A stretch of 64,000 nucleotides of DNA from Algoriphagus sp. AK58 (GTDB lineage Bacteria > Bacteroidota > Bacteroidia > Cytophagales > Cyclobacteriaceae). Below the pieces are notes generated by a model. The model was not told the DNA's origin, ran no database searches, and saw only the letters and a program-made list of their open reading frames with translations. Below, piece after piece: positions 43,714 to 56,019 of this stretch. Numbering within the stretch: position 1 is the first letter of the stretch; each line of letters opens with the position of its first letter. Made by a program: the position numbers and the translations under genes. The stretch lies in assembly GCF_014324365.1 (NCBI RefSeq), contig NZ_QEIG01000008.1:620001-684000 (forward strand). The letters run 5' to 3'.

Positions 43714-44265
43714 TTATAGCACAAAACCAACCCGAATTACATAAGGTTCTGCATAGTAGGAATTTTCTCGGTCATAAAGGACATTATACAGAAAAGTAAA
43801 GTTTGCGCCTCCTCTGGATCCGAAGGGAGCGAAGTAACCTGCCCCTAAAAACAATGCGTTGGTCCAAGTCCTGCGAAAATCCTCTACGTTGAAATCATAC
43901 GTTTCCCAATTGATAGATTCGTATTCTGAATGAAGGAAAATATTTGGCAGGACATTGAATCTCCCAAATAGCCTGCCCCCATAGGAACTTCCTTCAGAAC
44001 CCTGAAACCTACTATCGTCATAATATTGAAAGGTAGCTCCTACCCCGCCTGATAATCGAGGGGTAATCATCACTCCTACCAAGGGAGACACATCGACAAA
44101 AGTAACTGTACCGAATTGGAGCCCAAGATTACCTCCAAAGTACATTCTATCCTTCAAGGGAGGCTTGGCTTCAGGGTCTATCTCACGCTGAGCAAAGGAC
44201 TGTGTGGTTGCAAAAAACAGCCCTAACAAGAAAATGGCTAAAAACTTACTTTTCGACAACGACAT
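43714..44265 (-). CDS. Small outer-membrane beta-barrel-like protein
   Basis: 183 residues: signal peptide (about 1-26, ending SFAQ), then alternating hydrophobic strands rich in Tyr, Phe and Gly (RMYFGGNLGLQFGTVTFVDVSPLVGVMITPRLSGGVGATFQYYDD ... ALFLGAGYFAPFG ... VIRVGFVL), ending in a hydrophobic residue as many barrels do. Probably an eight-stranded outer-membrane barrel. It overlaps the end of the divIC gene by 20 bases and precedes cysE by 18. Function unknown. Confidence 0.78.
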   Translation of the reverse strand: MSLSKSKFLAIFLLGLFFATTQSFAQREIDPEAKPPLKDRMYFGGNLGLQFGTVTFVDVSPLVGVMITPRLSGGVGATFQYYDDSRFQGSEGSSYGGRLFGRFNVLPNIFLHSEYESINWETYDFNVEDFRRTWTNALFLGAGYFAPFGSRGGANFTFLYNVLYDRENSYYAEPYVIRVGFVL

Positions 44266-44533
44266 AAAGATCTTCAGTTGGTTTTTTCATTAGGTATCGT
44301 TCACGGGCAAATTTTTCCAAAAGCTCCGCATTACTCATCAACTCCTCTCTCTCAGCTTTGATTTGAACTTTCTTCTGCTGGTAATATTCCTTCTGATCTT
44401 CCAAATCCCATAATTTTTGGGTCAAACGAAAATGGATAATCAAACTGTTGGAATCGATAAAGACCATCCAAAAAAGGAAGAAGAGAATAGATATCACATA
44501 AAAATTGCCCGTATACTTCAGGATTTTCTTCAT
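44246..44533 (-). CDS. DivIC/FtsB-type septum formation initiator protein
   Basis: 95 residues from ATG 44533 (a 5-residue longer start is possible). One membrane helix (about 10-28), then a leucine-rich coiled coil (about 35-70; QKLWDLEDQKEYYQQKKVQIKAEREELMSN) and the conserved NAELLEKFARERYLMKKPTED tail of the family. It helps build the FtsQLB-like divisome complex. It lies 20 bases into the start of the outer-membrane gene, downstream of the eno terminator. Confidence 0.9.
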   Translation of the reverse strand: MKKILKYTGNFYVISILFFLFWMVFIDSNSLIIHFRLTQKLWDLEDQKEYYQQKKVQIKAEREELMSNAELLEKFARERYLMKKPTEDLYVVVEK

Positions 44534-44573
44534 AGGTAGACTACACATCCATGGTGAAGGTACAAAAATGATG

Positions 44574-44607
44574 CAAAAAAAAGACAGCCCACTTTTTGGG
44601 GCTGTCT
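44574..44607 (-). terminator. eno terminator
   Basis: GACAGCCC pairs with GGGCTGTC (44583-44590/44599-44606) around an 8-base loop, with eight leftward T. It closes the carA-eno transcript. Confidence 0.92.
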
Positions 44608-44630
44608 ATGATTTTTAGCTTTAAATCAAC

Positions 44631-47034
<2,404 letters not shown>

Positions 47035-47050
47035 TTCTTTGAAGATTGCC

Positions 47051-47058
47051 CAAAGTTA
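47051..47058 (-). promoter_or_regulatory. carA-eno -7 promoter element
   Basis: Leftward TAACTTTG, a perfect TAnnTTTG match, ending 17 bases before the carA start. No TTTG is present at the usual -33 distance. Confidence 0.5.
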
Positions 47059-47094
47059 ATAATTCTTGGGAAGGAGGGTATTAAGCATGGATAT

Positions 47095-47127
47095 AAAAAA
47101 AGGATTGAACGGCTGTCCAATCCTTTT
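47095..47127 (-). terminator. Terminator of the ribosomal/alpha operon
   Basis: AAAAGGATTG (47098-47107) pairs with CAATCCTTTT (47118-47127) around a 10-base loop, with leftward T-run. Confidence 0.9.
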
Positions 47128-47150
47128 GATATTTAAGGTACTCTTTCAAT

Positions 47151-47645
47151 TTATTTTTCTTCGTTGTCGCTTTCAGCACTAGCTTCTGAAGATGCAGAAG
47201 CAGCAGGGGCTTCAGCTGCTTTTCCTGAAGATCTTCTGGATCTTCTGGTAGTTTTCTTAGCAGGCTTCGCGTCCTTCAACATTAATTCATTGAAATCTAC
47301 CAATTCGATGATACACATCTCAGCGTTGTCACCTAGTCGGAAACCAGTTTTGATAATTCTGGTATATCCACCTGGACGGGTACCTACTTTTTCAATTACC
47401 TCTCCGAAAAGTGCTTTGATAGCCTCTTTGCTTTTCAAGTAAGAGAAAGCGATACGTCTATTGTGTGTAGAATCTTCTTTAGCTCTGGTCACCAGAGGCT
47501 CAACAAACTTCTTCAATTCTTTAGCCTTGGCAAGCGTAGTGGAAATACGCTTGTGAAGAATCAGGGAAGTTGCCATGTTGGAAAGCATTGCCTTCCTGTG
47601 AGAGGCAGTCCTACCAAGGTGGTTAATTTTCTTACCGTGTCTCAT
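47151..47645 (-). CDS. rplQ: Ribosomal protein L17
   Basis: 164 residues. The core (1-120; [38 protein letters not shown]) is the standard L17. An added tail from about 122 is Lys/Arg-rich and then Ala/Ser/Glu-rich and probably disordered, making the protein longer than the roughly 120-130-residue norm. Last gene of the ribosomal operon, 6 bases after rpoA and before a strong terminator. Confidence 0.97.
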   Translation of the reverse strand: MRHGKKINHLGRTASHRKAMLSNMATSLILHKRISTTLAKAKELKKFVEPLVTRAKEDSTHNRRIAFSYLKSKEAIKALFGEVIEKVGTRPGGYTRIIKTGFRLGDNAEMCIIELVDFNELMLKDAKPAKKTTRRSRRSSGKAAEAPAASASSEASAESDNEEK

Positions 47646-47651
47646 TGTTTA

Positions 47652-48641
47652 TTATTCTTCATCAAGTTTGTACTTAGAAATGTCCATCCCAAAGGTTAGA
47701 CCTTTCTCTTGGATCAATTGCTCAAGCTCGGCCAAAGACTTCTTTCCGAAGTTTCGGAATTTCATCATATCTGAAATTTCAAGTTTGGCAAGGTCGCCAA
47801 GAGTTCTCACATCAGCAGCTTTAAGACAGTTGAATGCTCGAACCGAAAGGTCGAGATCACTCAAAGAAGTCTTCAACAGCTTACGCATGTGTAGGAATTC
47901 CTCATCGATAGGCTCTGGCTCTGCAACACCGGTAGAATCAAGGACCATGGTCTGGTCAGAGAACAACATAAAGTGCTGAATCAAAATTTTGGCTGATTCC
48001 TGGAGCGCCTTTTCAGGATGGATAGAACCATCTGTAGTCACTTCCAAGATCAATTTTTCGAAGTCAGTTTTCTGCTCTACTCGGGTATTTTCTACGCTAT
48101 ATTTCACATTTTTAATGGGCGTGAAGATAGCGTCAATAGCGATTTGTCCAAATACCTGCTCTTTTGGTTTGGATTCTTCAGCCGGCAAATAACCTCTTCC
48201 CTTTTCGATGGTCAGCTCGATCTCGAAATTCTTGGTTTCGTCAATATGACAGATTACCAATTCAGGATTCAAAACCTCAAAGGAAGAAGTGAACTTAGCA
48301 ATGTCCCCTGCGGTGAAAACAGACTGATTTTTGATCTCAACAGTGATTTTTCCGTCAAATGCTTCATGCACTTTCTTGAATCGAACTTGTTTAAGGTTCA
48401 AAATGATGTCAGTCACGTCTTCTACTACACCTTCAATGGTAGAGAACTCGTGAACCACTCCCGGGATTTTGATAGAAGTGATGGCGTATCCCTCCAAAGA
48501 AGAAAGCAATATTCTTCTCAGGGCGTTACCGATGGTAACTCCATAGCCTTTTTCAAGTGGTTTGAAGGTGAACAAGCCATGAAAGTCGTCGGCTTTCTCC
48601 ATCACCACTTTCTCGGGCATTTGAAATGCTAGTATGGACAT
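47652..48641 (-). CDS. rpoA: RNA polymerase alpha subunit
   Basis: 329 residues. The N-terminal dimerisation/assembly domain (1-235; [31 protein letters not shown]) is followed by a linker and the C-terminal domain (about 255-325) with helix-hairpin-helix residues [48 protein letters not shown], which bind UP-element DNA and activators. Alpha operon position between rpsD and rplQ. Confidence 0.98.
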   Translation of the reverse strand: MSILAFQMPEKVVMEKADDFHGLFTFKPLEKGYGVTIGNALRRILLSSLEGYAITSIKIPGVVHEFSTIEGVVEDVTDIILNLKQVRFKKVHEAFDGKITVEIKNQSVFTAGDIAKFTSSFEVLNPELVICHIDETKNFEIELTIEKGRGYLPAEESKPKEQVFGQIAIDAIFTPIKNVKYSVENTRVEQKTDFEKLILEVTTDGSIHPEKALQESAKILIQHFMLFSDQTMVLDSTGVAEPEPIDEEFLHMRKLLKTSLSDLDLSVRAFNCLKAADVRTLGDLAKLEISDMMKFRNFGKKSLAELEQLIQEKGLTFGMDISKYKLDEE

Positions 48642-48682
48642 ATATCTCGTTCTGTTTTTTTTTAGCTGAAAATAGTAAAATA

Positions 48683-49288
48683 TTACTTAGAGTAAAGTTC
48701 GACAATGAGCTGCTCTTTGATATTCTCAGGAATATCATCTCTGCCTGGTACACTGACGAATTTTCCTGTCAAAGAAGCATTATCCCACTCTAACCAAGGA
48801 TATCTGTTTGCTCCTCTTCCAGCCAAGCTGCTAGTAATCGCCTCAAGAGATTTAGAACGTTCTCTTACGGAAATCACATCACCTGGCTTTAGGGTGTAAG
48901 AAGGAATGTTTACTACTTCACCATTTACCAGGATATGCTTGTGACCCACAAGCTGTCTAGCTCCACGACGAGTAGGAGAAATTCCCAATCTATACACGGT
49001 GTTGTCCAAACGAGCTTCTAGGAGCTGAAGGAGGTTTTCACCGGTAATACCTGACTTTCTGGAAGCAATGTCAAACATTTTAGCGAATTGTCTTTCCAAT
49101 ACGCCATAGATGTATTTAGCTTTCTGCTTCTCAGCAAGCTGAACAGCATATTCAGACTGCTTCTTTCTTCTACCACGTCCATGCATGCCTGGAGGGTAGT
49201 TTTTCTTTTGAAGTGCCTTGCTATGCCCTTCGATAGCTTCTCCAAATCTTCTGGAGATTTTCGCTTTAGGACCTGTATATCTTGCCAT
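48683..49288 (-). CDS. rpsD: Ribosomal protein S4
   Basis: 201 residues. 16S rRNA assembly protein; the N-terminal part has no cysteines, so it is the zinc-free form. S4 RNA-binding domain at about 93-155 ([31 protein letters not shown]). In E. coli, S4 represses the alpha operon; no such leader is evident here. Confidence 0.98.
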   Translation of the reverse strand: MARYTGPKAKISRRFGEAIEGHSKALQKKNYPPGMHGRGRRKKQSEYAVQLAEKQKAKYIYGVLERQFAKMFDIASRKSGITGENLLQLLEARLDNTVYRLGISPTRRGARQLVGHKHILVNGEVVNIPSYTLKPGDVISVRERSKSLEAITSSLAGRGANRYPWLEWDNASLTGKFVSVPGRDDIPENIKEQLIVELYSK

Positions 49289-49306
49289 TCTGTTACTTTT
49301 TTAAAA

Positions 49307-49705
49307 TTAAACTCTTCTACGCTTAGGAGGACGACAACCGTTGTGCGGTAGTGGAGTAACATCAATAATTGTAGTCACATCCAAACCTACATTTTGCAAA
49401 GTTCTGATCGCGGATTCACGACCAGCGCCTGGACCTTTTACGAATACTTCGATTTTTCTCAAACCGAGATCATAAGCTACCTGACCGCAATTTTGAGCAG
49501 CCATCTGAGCAGCGTAAGGAGTATTTTTCTTTGAACCTCTGAAACCCATTTTACCGGCAGAAGCCCAAGAGATCACTTGACCTGCATTATTGGTAATGGA
49601 GATAATGATATTGTTGAAGGAGGCTTTGATGTGCGCCTGACCTACAGCTTCTACCTTAACTACTCGCTTTTTACCTTTTGCTTTATCGTTTCTTTTCTGA
49701 GCCAT
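49307..49705 (-). CDS. rpsK: Ribosomal protein S11
   Basis: 132 residues; conserved [43 protein letters not shown] and the C-terminal [18 protein letters not shown]. Platform protein of the 30S subunit that binds near the mRNA exit. Flanked by rpsM and rpsD. Confidence 0.98.
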   Translation of the reverse strand: MAQKRNDKAKGKKRVVKVEAVGQAHIKASFNNIIISITNNAGQVISWASAGKMGFRGSKKNTPYAAQMAAQNCGQVAYDLGLRKIEVFVKGPGAGRESAIRTLQNVGLDVTTIIDVTPLPHNGCRPPKRRRV

Positions 49706-49720
49706 AATCTAAATCAGGTT

Positions 49721-50098
49721 TTATTTAGTTGCCTTCTTCTTGTTAGCAACAGTTTTTCTCTTACCCTTCCTTGTTCTGGCGTTGTTTTTAGTGCCTTGAC
49801 CACGCACAGGAAGTCCTTTTCTGTGTCTCAAACCTCTGTAACATCCGATATCCATCAGACGCTTGATGTTCAATTGGATCTCTGACTTCAATACACCTTC
49901 AGTTCTGTATTCTTCAGCGATGATGTTACGGATTGCGGTAGACTCTTCGTCATTCCACTCCCCGGCTTTTTTGTCAAAAGAGATACCGGCCTTGCTCAGG
50001 ATCGCTCTGGCGGCGCTTCTACCAATACCGAAGATATAGGTAAGTCCAATTTCGCCGCGCTTATTGTCTGGTATGTCTACACCTGCAATTCTAGCCAT
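49721..50098 (-). CDS. rpsM: Ribosomal protein S13
   Basis: 125 residues: [38 protein letters not shown] and the basic tail [38 protein letters not shown]. Head protein contacting P-site tRNA and L5. Confidence 0.98.
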   Translation of the reverse strand: MARIAGVDIPDNKRGEIGLTYIFGIGRSAARAILSKAGISFDKKAGEWNDEESTAIRNIIAEEYRTEGVLKSEIQLNIKRLMDIGCYRGLRHRKGLPVRGQGTKNNARTRKGKRKTVANKKKATK

Positions 50099-50100
50099 GA

Positions 50101-50217
50101 TTAACCTTGTCTTTGTTTATACTTAGGATTTTTCTTATTGATGACGTAAAGTTTTCCTTTTCTTCTGATCACCTTACAGTCAGCACTTCTCTTTTTAATA
50201 GATGCCTTTACTTTCAT
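50101..50217 (-). CDS. rpmJ: Ribosomal protein L36, zinc-ligand-poor form
   Basis: 38 residues, read directly from the sequence: [20 protein letters not shown], then a GKLYVIN segment and a KQRQG end. In the zinc form three Cys and one His bind zinc; here only the second Cys (Cys14) remains, with Ser11, Asn27 and Tyr33 at the other ligand positions, so the zinc ribbon is lost. Located between infA and rpsM as expected, 2 bases before rpsM. Confidence 0.95.
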   Translation of the reverse strand: MKVKASIKKRSADCKVIRRKGKLYVINKKNPKYKQRQG

Positions 50218-50309
50218 ATGATTATTATTTTACTTTTCGGCCACATGTTATCTCGCATTGTAGCGTATCAGCTTCATGACAGATATCTTTTACTTGATTT
50301 CGTGTCAAT

Positions 50310-50528
50310 CTATTTATATCGATACACTATTCTGCCTTTTGTTAAATCATAGGGAGACAATTCCAATTTGACTTTATCCCCGGGCAGGATTTTAATGTAG
50401 TTCATCCTCATTTTACCGGAAATATGTGCAATCAACTGATGCCCATTTTCCAGTTCCACTTTAAACATCGCGTTTGACAACGCTTCCGTGATGGTACCGT
50501 CTTGCTCGATTGATGTTTGTTTGGCCAT
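50310..50528 (-). CDS. infA: Translation initiation factor IF-1
   Basis: 72-residue OB-fold protein ([71 protein letters not shown]). It blocks the A site during initiation. Starts 1 base after map; a 92-base gap with no recognised site precedes rpmJ. Confidence 0.98.
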   Translation of the reverse strand: MAKQTSIEQDGTITEALSNAMFKVELENGHQLIAHISGKMRMNYIKILPGDKVKLELSPYDLTKGRIVYRYK

Positions 50529-50529
50529 A

Positions 50530-51303
50530 TTAGAATTTAACGATCTCTTCTATGAATTTATGGGTCGTCAAGACCTCTGTTCTATCTTCAAATATTGCAA
50601 CTGTATGCTCATAATGAGCTGAAGGTTTCCGATCTGCAGTTCGGATAGTCCAGCCGTCTCTTTCTTGGACAATATTTCGTGATCCAAGATTGATCATGGG
50701 CTCAATTGCAATCACCATTCCTTGCTTCAACAAGGGGCCACTGCCTTTTTTGCCATAATTAGGAACCTCAGGAGCTTCATGAAGCTTTCGACCCAAACCG
50801 TGTCCGACTAACTCTCGAACAACTGTATAGCCTTTAGCTTCAACAAATTTTTGGATCGCATGGCCAATATCACCAATACGATTGCCAGATTTAGCCTGCT
50901 CAATTCCTAAATAGAGTGAATCGCGGGTGGCTTTAAGTAATGCTAAGACAGAAGGGGCAACCTCACCGATAGGGTATGTATAAGCGGAATCGCTATGAAA
51001 ACCTTGGTGAAAGACTCCACAATCTACTGAGATTATATCGCCATCTTTCAATTCATAATCACTTGGAAAACCGTGAACCACAACTTCATTCACAGAAATA
51101 CAAAGTGAGGAGGGAAAACCGTTGTAACCTTTAAAGGAAGGCACTGCACCGTGATCCCTGATAAACTCTTCAGCAATTTTATCTAAGAAAGAGGTCTTTA
51201 CCCCTTCTTTAACATGCTTGGCTATTTCTCCATGAGCACGGCCAAGTATGTCGGCACTTTCTTTAATTTTTAAAACTTCTTCAGAAGTCTTGTAATGAAT
51301 CAT
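50530..51303 (-). CDS. map: Methionine aminopeptidase, type I
   Basis: 257 residues. Removes the initiator Met from nascent proteins. Probable metal ligands: Asp94 (VDCG), Asp105, His168 (ELVGHGLG), Glu201 (AIEPM), and Glu near 232; His78 and His175 line the active site. Two bases after secY; the adenylate kinase gene found here in many bacteria is absent. Confidence 0.97.
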   Translation of the reverse strand: MIHYKTSEEVLKIKESADILGRAHGEIAKHVKEGVKTSFLDKIAEEFIRDHGAVPSFKGYNGFPSSLCISVNEVVVHGFPSDYELKDGDIISVDCGVFHQGFHSDSAYTYPIGEVAPSVLALLKATRDSLYLGIEQAKSGNRIGDIGHAIQKFVEAKGYTVVRELVGHGLGRKLHEAPEVPNYGKKGSGPLLKQGMVIAIEPMINLGSRNIVQERDGWTIRTADRKPSAHYEHTVAIFEDRTEVLTTHKFIEEIVKF

Positions 51304-51305
51304 GT

Positions 51306-52625
51306 TTAAGCTACCTGGTAATTCGAAGGATTATTCTTCACATTACCACTTTTCATCATTCCTTCGTAATGTCTCATCAACAAATAGCTCTCTATCTGCC
51401 TCAAAGTATCCATGATGACACCTACCATGATAAGCAAGGAAGTACCACCATAAAACTGAGCGAATTCACTCCCAACTCCAGCAATAATGGCCAAAGCAGG
51501 TAAAATCGCTACGCCAGCTAACAATACGGAACCTGGAAGGGTAATTTTAGAAATGATACTATCAATGAATTCAGAGGTTGGAGCACCAGGCTTGATGCCA
51601 GGTACAAATCCACCGTTTCTCTTCATGTCTTCCGCGATCTGCTCAGGATTAACCGTAATAGCGGTATAGAAGAAAGTGAAAATGATAATTAATGCAGCAA
51701 ACAGGAGATTGTATTGCCAAGAAGTGAAATCGGAGAAAGTAGTTCCAATGTAATTGGCAATATCACTTTCACCGGCCCAAATCTGTGCAATCAGGGCAGG
51801 AACAAACATTAATGACTGAGCAAAAATGATAGGCATAACACCTGAAGCATTCACTTTAATCGGAATGTACTGTCGCTGTCCTCCGTATACTTTACCTCCT
51901 ACAACCTGTTTTGCATATTGAACAGGAATTCTTCTGGTAGCTTCAGTCAGAGCAATCACTCCAACAACCACAAAGAAAAGAACCACTGCTTCAATAATCA
52001 GGAGTAACATCCCTGAAGAGCCTTTTTCCAAACCTTCAGCGATGATGGCGCCAGGAAATCTGGATATGATCCCGATCATGATCAGCATAGAGATACCGTT
52101 ACCGATACCCTTCTCTGTAATTTTCTCGCCCAACCACATACAAAACATGGTACCGGCAGAGAGAAGAACTAGAGAGCTAAACATGAAAAGAGAGGTACTG
52201 ACCATAACAGCTCCTGTAGGAAGAATAGTTGCCGTTACGTAACCGATGCCTTGCGCTACCGTGATGGCTATGGTCAATACACGAGTAATCTGATTGATTC
52301 TTTTTCTACCAGATTCACCCTCTTTTTGCATCTTTTGAAAATAGGGTACCCCGACAGTCAACAACTGCAACACGATGGAGGCAGAAATGTAAGGCATAAT
52401 ACCTAAACCGAAGATAGAGGCGTTGCTGAACGCTCCACCCAGAAAAGTATCAATCAATCCGAAGATCCCTTCTGGAGCACCACCAAGTTTGGATGGATCC
52501 ACGCCGGGAAGTACGATGAATGAACCTAATCTGAAGATGATCAAAAACCCTATGGTATTCAGGATTCTTACTCTCAAGTCTTCGATTGAGAAAATATTCT
52601 TTACTGTCGAAATAAACTTTTTCAT
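51306..52625 (-). CDS. secY: Protein translocase subunit SecY
   Basis: 439 residues with about ten membrane helices. Typical starts: RILNTIGFLIIFRLGSFIVLPGVDP, plug/helix 2 region FSNASIFGLGIMPYISASIVLQLL, and the C-terminal cytoplasmic loops GGTSLLIMVGVIMDTLRQIESYLLMRHYEG. Inner-membrane channel of the Sec system, 4 bases after rplO. Confidence 0.98.
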   Translation of the reverse strand: MKKFISTVKNIFSIEDLRVRILNTIGFLIIFRLGSFIVLPGVDPSKLGGAPEGIFGLIDTFLGGAFSNASIFGLGIMPYISASIVLQLLTVGVPYFQKMQKEGESGRKRINQITRVLTIAITVAQGIGYVTATILPTGAVMVSTSLFMFSSLVLLSAGTMFCMWLGEKITEKGIGNGISMLIMIGIISRFPGAIIAEGLEKGSSGMLLLIIEAVVLFFVVVGVIALTEATRRIPVQYAKQVVGGKVYGGQRQYIPIKVNASGVMPIIFAQSLMFVPALIAQIWAGESDIANYIGTTFSDFTSWQYNLLFAALIIIFTFFYTAITVNPEQIAEDMKRNGGFVPGIKPGAPTSEFIDSIISKITLPGSVLLAGVAILPALAIIAGVGSEFAQFYGGTSLLIMVGVIMDTLRQIESYLLMRHYEGMMKSGNVKNNPSNYQVA

Positions 52626-52629
52626 TTAC

Positions 52630-53076
52630 TTAAATCTTGTTTACAGTACCACCGAGGTTTTCGATTGCTGCTACCGCAGAAGCAGAAAACTGGTGTGCAG
52701 TCACGTCTAGTTTGGCTTTCAATTCACCTCCACCAAGAATTTTTATTTTATCATTCTTTGAAGCCAATCCATGAGAAACTAAAGCTTCCATGTTGATCGC
52801 TGAAAGATTGAACTCTTCGGCAAGGGACTGCAAGGTATCCAAATTTACCGGTTTGAACTCAACCTTGTTTAAGGATTTGAAACCAAATTTAGGAACTCGT
52901 CTTTGAAGTGGCATCTGACCGCCTTCAAACCCGATTTTAGTCTTATAGCCAGATCTTGATTTGGCTCCCTTGTGACCTCTAGTAGAAGTCCCCCCTCTAC
53001 CTGAACCGGTACCACGACCAATTCTCTTTCGATTTTTGGTCGAACCTTCGGCTGGAGTTAATGTATATAGTTTCAT
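52630..53076 (-). CDS. rplO: Ribosomal protein L15
   Basis: 148 residues. Gly/Arg-rich N-terminal extension (GRGTGSGRGGTSTRGHKGAKSR) typical of L15, and the conserved GGGELKAKLDVTAHQFSASAVAAIENLGGTV C-terminus. Follows rpmD with a 1-base gap and precedes secY by 4 bases. Confidence 0.98.
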   Translation of the reverse strand: MKLYTLTPAEGSTKNRKRIGRGTGSGRGGTSTRGHKGAKSRSGYKTKIGFEGGQMPLQRRVPKFGFKSLNKVEFKPVNLDTLQSLAEEFNLSAINMEALVSHGLASKNDKIKILGGGELKAKLDVTAHQFSASAVAAIENLGGTVNKI

Positions 53077-53077
53077 A

Positions 53078-53257
53078 TTAAGCTTCCTCCACTTTTACAA
53101 GGTGATTCACTTTATTTACCATTCCAGCAATCTGTGGTGTATTTTCAACTACCACTGATTTGCTGATACGACCTAGGCCAAGCGCTACAATAGTAGCTTT
53201 TTGATCTTTTGGTCTATCAATCGTACTTTTTACCTGTGTGATCTTAATCTTCGCCAT
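53078..53257 (-). CDS. rpmD: Ribosomal protein L30
   Basis: 59 residues read directly: [20 protein letters not shown] followed by the family stretch with [18 protein letters not shown] and [13 protein letters not shown]. Two bases or so separate it from both neighbours. Normal length. Confidence 0.97.
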   Translation of the reverse strand: MAKIKITQVKSTIDRPKDQKATIVALGLGRISKSVVVENTPQIAGMVNKVNHLVKVEEA

Positions 53258-53262
53258 GATGA

Positions 53263-53781
53263 TTATCCGTTAAAGACTTTAGACATTTTCACACCTCTCT
53301 GCTGAGAAACAGAGATTGCATCTCTTAGTTGAACCAAAGCGTCAATGGTAGCTTTTACCACATTGTGCGGGTTGGAAGAACCTTTAGATTTTGCCAAAAC
53401 ATCGGTAACACCTGCAGATTCCAAAACAGCACGCATTGCACCACCAGCAATAACACCGGTACCTGCAGCGGCTGGTTTGATCAATACCAAACCTCCACCA
53501 AATTTTCCAATTTGCTCGTGTGGAATAGTACCTTTCAATACCGGTACCTTCACCAAGTTCTTCTTGGCGTCTTCGATGCCCTTAGTAATAGCGTCTGTTA
53601 CTTCATTGGCTTTACCCAAACCATAACCTACTACTCCTTGGCCATCACCAACCACGACAATTGCAGAGAAAGAAAATCTTCTACCACCTTTTACCACTTT
53701 GGCTACTCGGTTGATAGCAACTACTTTCTCTTTCAATTCTGTATCTGTAGCCCTAATGGGTTTTCTTCTTACTTGAGACAT
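53263..53781 (-). CDS. rpsE: Ribosomal protein S5
   Basis: 172 residues: [45 protein letters not shown] (dsRNA-binding-like N domain) and [47 protein letters not shown]. Helps decoding fidelity near the 30S neck. Confidence 0.98.
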   Translation of the reverse strand: MSQVRRKPIRATDTELKEKVVAINRVAKVVKGGRRFSFSAIVVVGDGQGVVGYGLGKANEVTDAITKGIEDAKKNLVKVPVLKGTIPHEQIGKFGGGLVLIKPAAAGTGVIAGGAMRAVLESAGVTDVLAKSKGSSNPHNVVKATIDALVQLRDAISVSQQRGVKMSKVFNG

Positions 53782-53786
53782 ATTGA

Positions 53787-54137
53787 TTAGAATTTAAGGC
53801 CTCCTTCTCTGGCACCGTCAGCCAAAGCTTTTACATTACCATGATACAAGTAGCCATTACGGTCAAATACTACTTCAGACACTCCGTTGGCAACTGCTCT
53901 TTCGGCAAGTTTCTTACCTACTTCTTTGGATACAGTTACATTCGTATTAGCCTTGGATCCAAGCTCCTTAGAAGAAGCCTGAGCCAAAGTGATGCCTTTA
54001 AGATCATCAACCAACTGTGCATAGATGCCAGTATTACTTTTGAAAACTGACAAACGAGGTCTGGAATCTGTACCAGAAATCTTTCTTCTGATACCCTGCT
54101 TGATTCTAAGTCTTCTGGAATTCTTATTAAATGCCAT
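53787..54137 (-). CDS. rplR: Ribosomal protein L18
   Basis: 116 residues; [38 protein letters not shown] and the C-terminal [27 protein letters not shown]. Binds 5S rRNA. Follows rplF by 6 bases. Confidence 0.98.
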   Translation of the reverse strand: MAFNKNSRRLRIKQGIRRKISGTDSRPRLSVFKSNTGIYAQLVDDLKGITLAQASSKELGSKANTNVTVSKEVGKKLAERAVANGVSEVVFDRNGYLYHGNVKALADGAREGGLKF

Positions 54138-54143
54138 AACCTA

Positions 54144-54701
54144 TTATTTTTTACCGGCAGTTTTACCAGCCTTACGTCTAACATTTTCACCAGTAAAGCG
54201 CACCCCTTTACCTTTGTAAGGTTCAACCTTACGCAAGGAACGGATCTTTGCAGCGACTTGACCGATCAATTCTTTATCGATACCTTCCAAAGTGATAACT
54301 GGGTTTTTACCTTTTGGAGTCTCTGTTTTAAGAGAGATCTCGTTAGGCAAAGCCATAAAAATGCTGTGAGAATAACCTAAACTAAGCTCAAGCACTTGAC
54401 CTTGGTTGGAAGCCTTGTAACCAACACCGACCAATTCCAAGTCCTTCTTGTATCCCTGAGAAACACCGATGACCATATTGTTGATCAATGCTCTGTAGAG
54501 ACCATGCATAGACTTGTGTCTTTTTGAATCAGTGGGTCTAGAGAGGACAACATCCTTGCCCTCCACTTTTACCTGAATATCGGGATTCACATCCTGAGTC
54601 AGTGTACCCTTTGGACCTTTAACAGTGACAGTTCCATGAGCTGACACGTCTACAGTAACACCGCTGGGTAGATTTATTGGTTTTTTACCTATTCTAGACA
54701 T
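54144..54701 (-). CDS. rplF: Ribosomal protein L6
   Basis: 185 residues: SRIGKKPINLPSGVTVDV start, two L6 repeats, and the conserved RKVEPYKGKGVRFTGENVRRKAGKT end. Binds near the sarcin-ricin loop. Follows rpsH by 9 bases. Confidence 0.98.
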   Translation of the reverse strand: MSRIGKKPINLPSGVTVDVSAHGTVTVKGPKGTLTQDVNPDIQVKVEGKDVVLSRPTDSKRHKSMHGLYRALINNMVIGVSQGYKKDLELVGVGYKASNQGQVLELSLGYSHSIFMALPNEISLKTETPKGKNPVITLEGIDKELIGQVAAKIRSLRKVEPYKGKGVRFTGENVRRKAGKTAGKK

Positions 54702-54710
54702 GATAGTAAA

Positions 54711-55106
54711 TTAATATACGTAGCAAAGTACTTCGCCTCCGATACCTTCAGTACGGGCTTCTTTGTCTGTCATCACACCTTTGGAGGTGGATACGATAGC
54801 AATACCAAGGCCATTGATCACTCTTGGGAGTTCATCATGCTTGGCATACTTTCTTAAACCTGGAGTACTAACTCTTTCCAGACTCACGATGGCATTTTGC
54901 TTGGTGGTTGGGTTGTACTTCAAAGCAATTTTGATAGTGCCTTGAGGTCCATTATCTTCAAACTTATAGTTTTGAATATACCCTTTGTCGTGCAAAACTT
55001 TTGTGATCTCCTTCTTGATGTTAGAAGCAGGTATCTCAACGATTCTATGAGAGGCCTTTATGGCATTTCTCAATCTGGTCAGATAATCAGCTATTGGATC
55101 AGTCAT
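54711..55106 (-). CDS. rpsH: Ribosomal protein S8
   Basis: 131 residues from ATG 55106 (MTDPIADYLTRLRNAIKASH), the standard S8 start; a GTG 21 bases upstream is rejected. C-terminal STSKGVMTDKEARTEGIGGEVLCYVY is typical. In E. coli, S8 represses the spc operon. Here its 80-base leader holds a perfect TAACTTTG element, suggesting an internal promoter. Confidence 0.98.
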   Translation of the reverse strand: MTDPIADYLTRLRNAIKASHRIVEIPASNIKKEITKVLHDKGYIQNYKFEDNGPQGTIKIALKYNPTTKQNAIVSLERVSTPGLRKYAKHDELPRVINGLGIAIVSTSKGVMTDKEARTEGIGGEVLCYVY

Positions 55107-55141
55107 ATTAGTATAGTCTAGCACCACCCGAATTGGGCGTG

Positions 55142-55149
55142 CAAAGTTA
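55142..55149 (-). promoter_or_regulatory. Internal -7 element before rpsH
   Basis: Leftward TAACTTTG, 36 bases before the rpsH ATG, in the only sizeable gap of the rplC-secY array. TTTT, one off TTTG, is 19 bases upstream. Confidence 0.5.
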
Positions 55150-55186
55150 CGAATTGATTTTTAGAATAAAAACTACTGTCGTTATT

Positions 55187-55456
55187 TTACCAGCTAGACT
55201 TTGTCAGACCAGGAATCTTACCAGCAGACGCCATTTCTCTGAAGGTTACCCTGTTGATACCGAACTTTCTCATGTATCCTTTAGGACGACCGGTCAGCTT
55301 GCATCTGTTGTGAAGTCTTACCGGAGAAGCATTCTTTGGTAATTTGTCAAGGGCTTCGTAGTCACCGGCTGCCTTGAGCTCGGCTCTTTTCTTGGCATAC
55401 TTGGCTACCAGTCTTTCTCTTTTTCTCTCGCGAGCTTTGATGGACTCTTTTGCCAT
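55187..55456 (-). CDS. rpsN: Ribosomal protein S14, zinc-free form
   Basis: 89 residues, the longer S14 type. Only one Cys (in [20 protein letters not shown]), so no zinc ribbon. Head protein of the 30S subunit. Lies 2 bases after rplE. Confidence 0.97.
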   Translation of the reverse strand: MAKESIKARERKRERLVAKYAKKRAELKAAGDYEALDKLPKNASPVRLHNRCKLTGRPKGYMRKFGINRVTFREMASAGKIPGLTKSSW

Positions 55457-55458
55457 GA

Positions 55459-56019
55459 TTATTCTTGATTATTTTTATTTACGAATGGCATTCCGAAAGC
55501 TTTCAACAAAGCAAAAGCTTCTTCATCTGTACCGGCTGTGGTCACAAAAGTGATATCCATACCTGAAATTCTGTTTACCTTTTCGATAGAGATCTCAGGG
55601 AAAATGATCTGCTCTGTGACGCCCAAAGTGTAATTACCTCTGCCGTCAAATCCTTTATCGGAAATTCCTTTGAAGTCACGAACACGTGGAAGTGCTACAG
55701 TCATCAAACGGTCAAGGAATTCGTACATTCTTTCACCTCTCAAAGTAACTTTTGCTCCGATAGGCATTCCTTCTCTAAGCTTGAAGTTAGACACTGCAAT
55801 CTTAGCCTTAGTGGCGACAGCTTTCTGACCTGTGATCAAAGAGAGCTCTTCTACACCCTGGTCAACCAATTTTTTGTCAGCTACAGCAGCTCCGATACCT
55901 TTATTAAGGACGATCTTAGTCAATTTCGGAACTTGCATTACAGAGGAGTACTGAAACTTCTCTTTCAAAGCAGGAACGATATCGTTCAAATACTTTTCTT
56001 TAATTCTTGGATTAGCCAT
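55459..56019 (-). CDS. rplE: Ribosomal protein L5
   Basis: 186 residues: [51 protein letters not shown], and [27 protein letters not shown]. 5S rRNA-binding protein. Its start overlaps the rplX stop by 8 bases, so the pair is translationally coupled. Confidence 0.98.
   Translation of the reverse strand: MANPRIKEKYLNDIVPALKEKFQYSSVMQVPKLTKIVLNKGIGAAVADKKLVDQGVEELSLITGQKAVATKAKIAVSNFKLREGMPIGAKVTLRGERMYEFLDRLMTVALPRVRDFKGISDKGFDGRGNYTLGVTEQIIFPEISIEKVNRISGMDITFVTTAGTDEEAFALLKAFGMPFVNKNNQE

Noticed and set aside
48018..48632. 204-residue rightward ORF
   Set aside because: Antisense to rpoA, which is certain by motif and position; composition is the mirror of rpoA codons.
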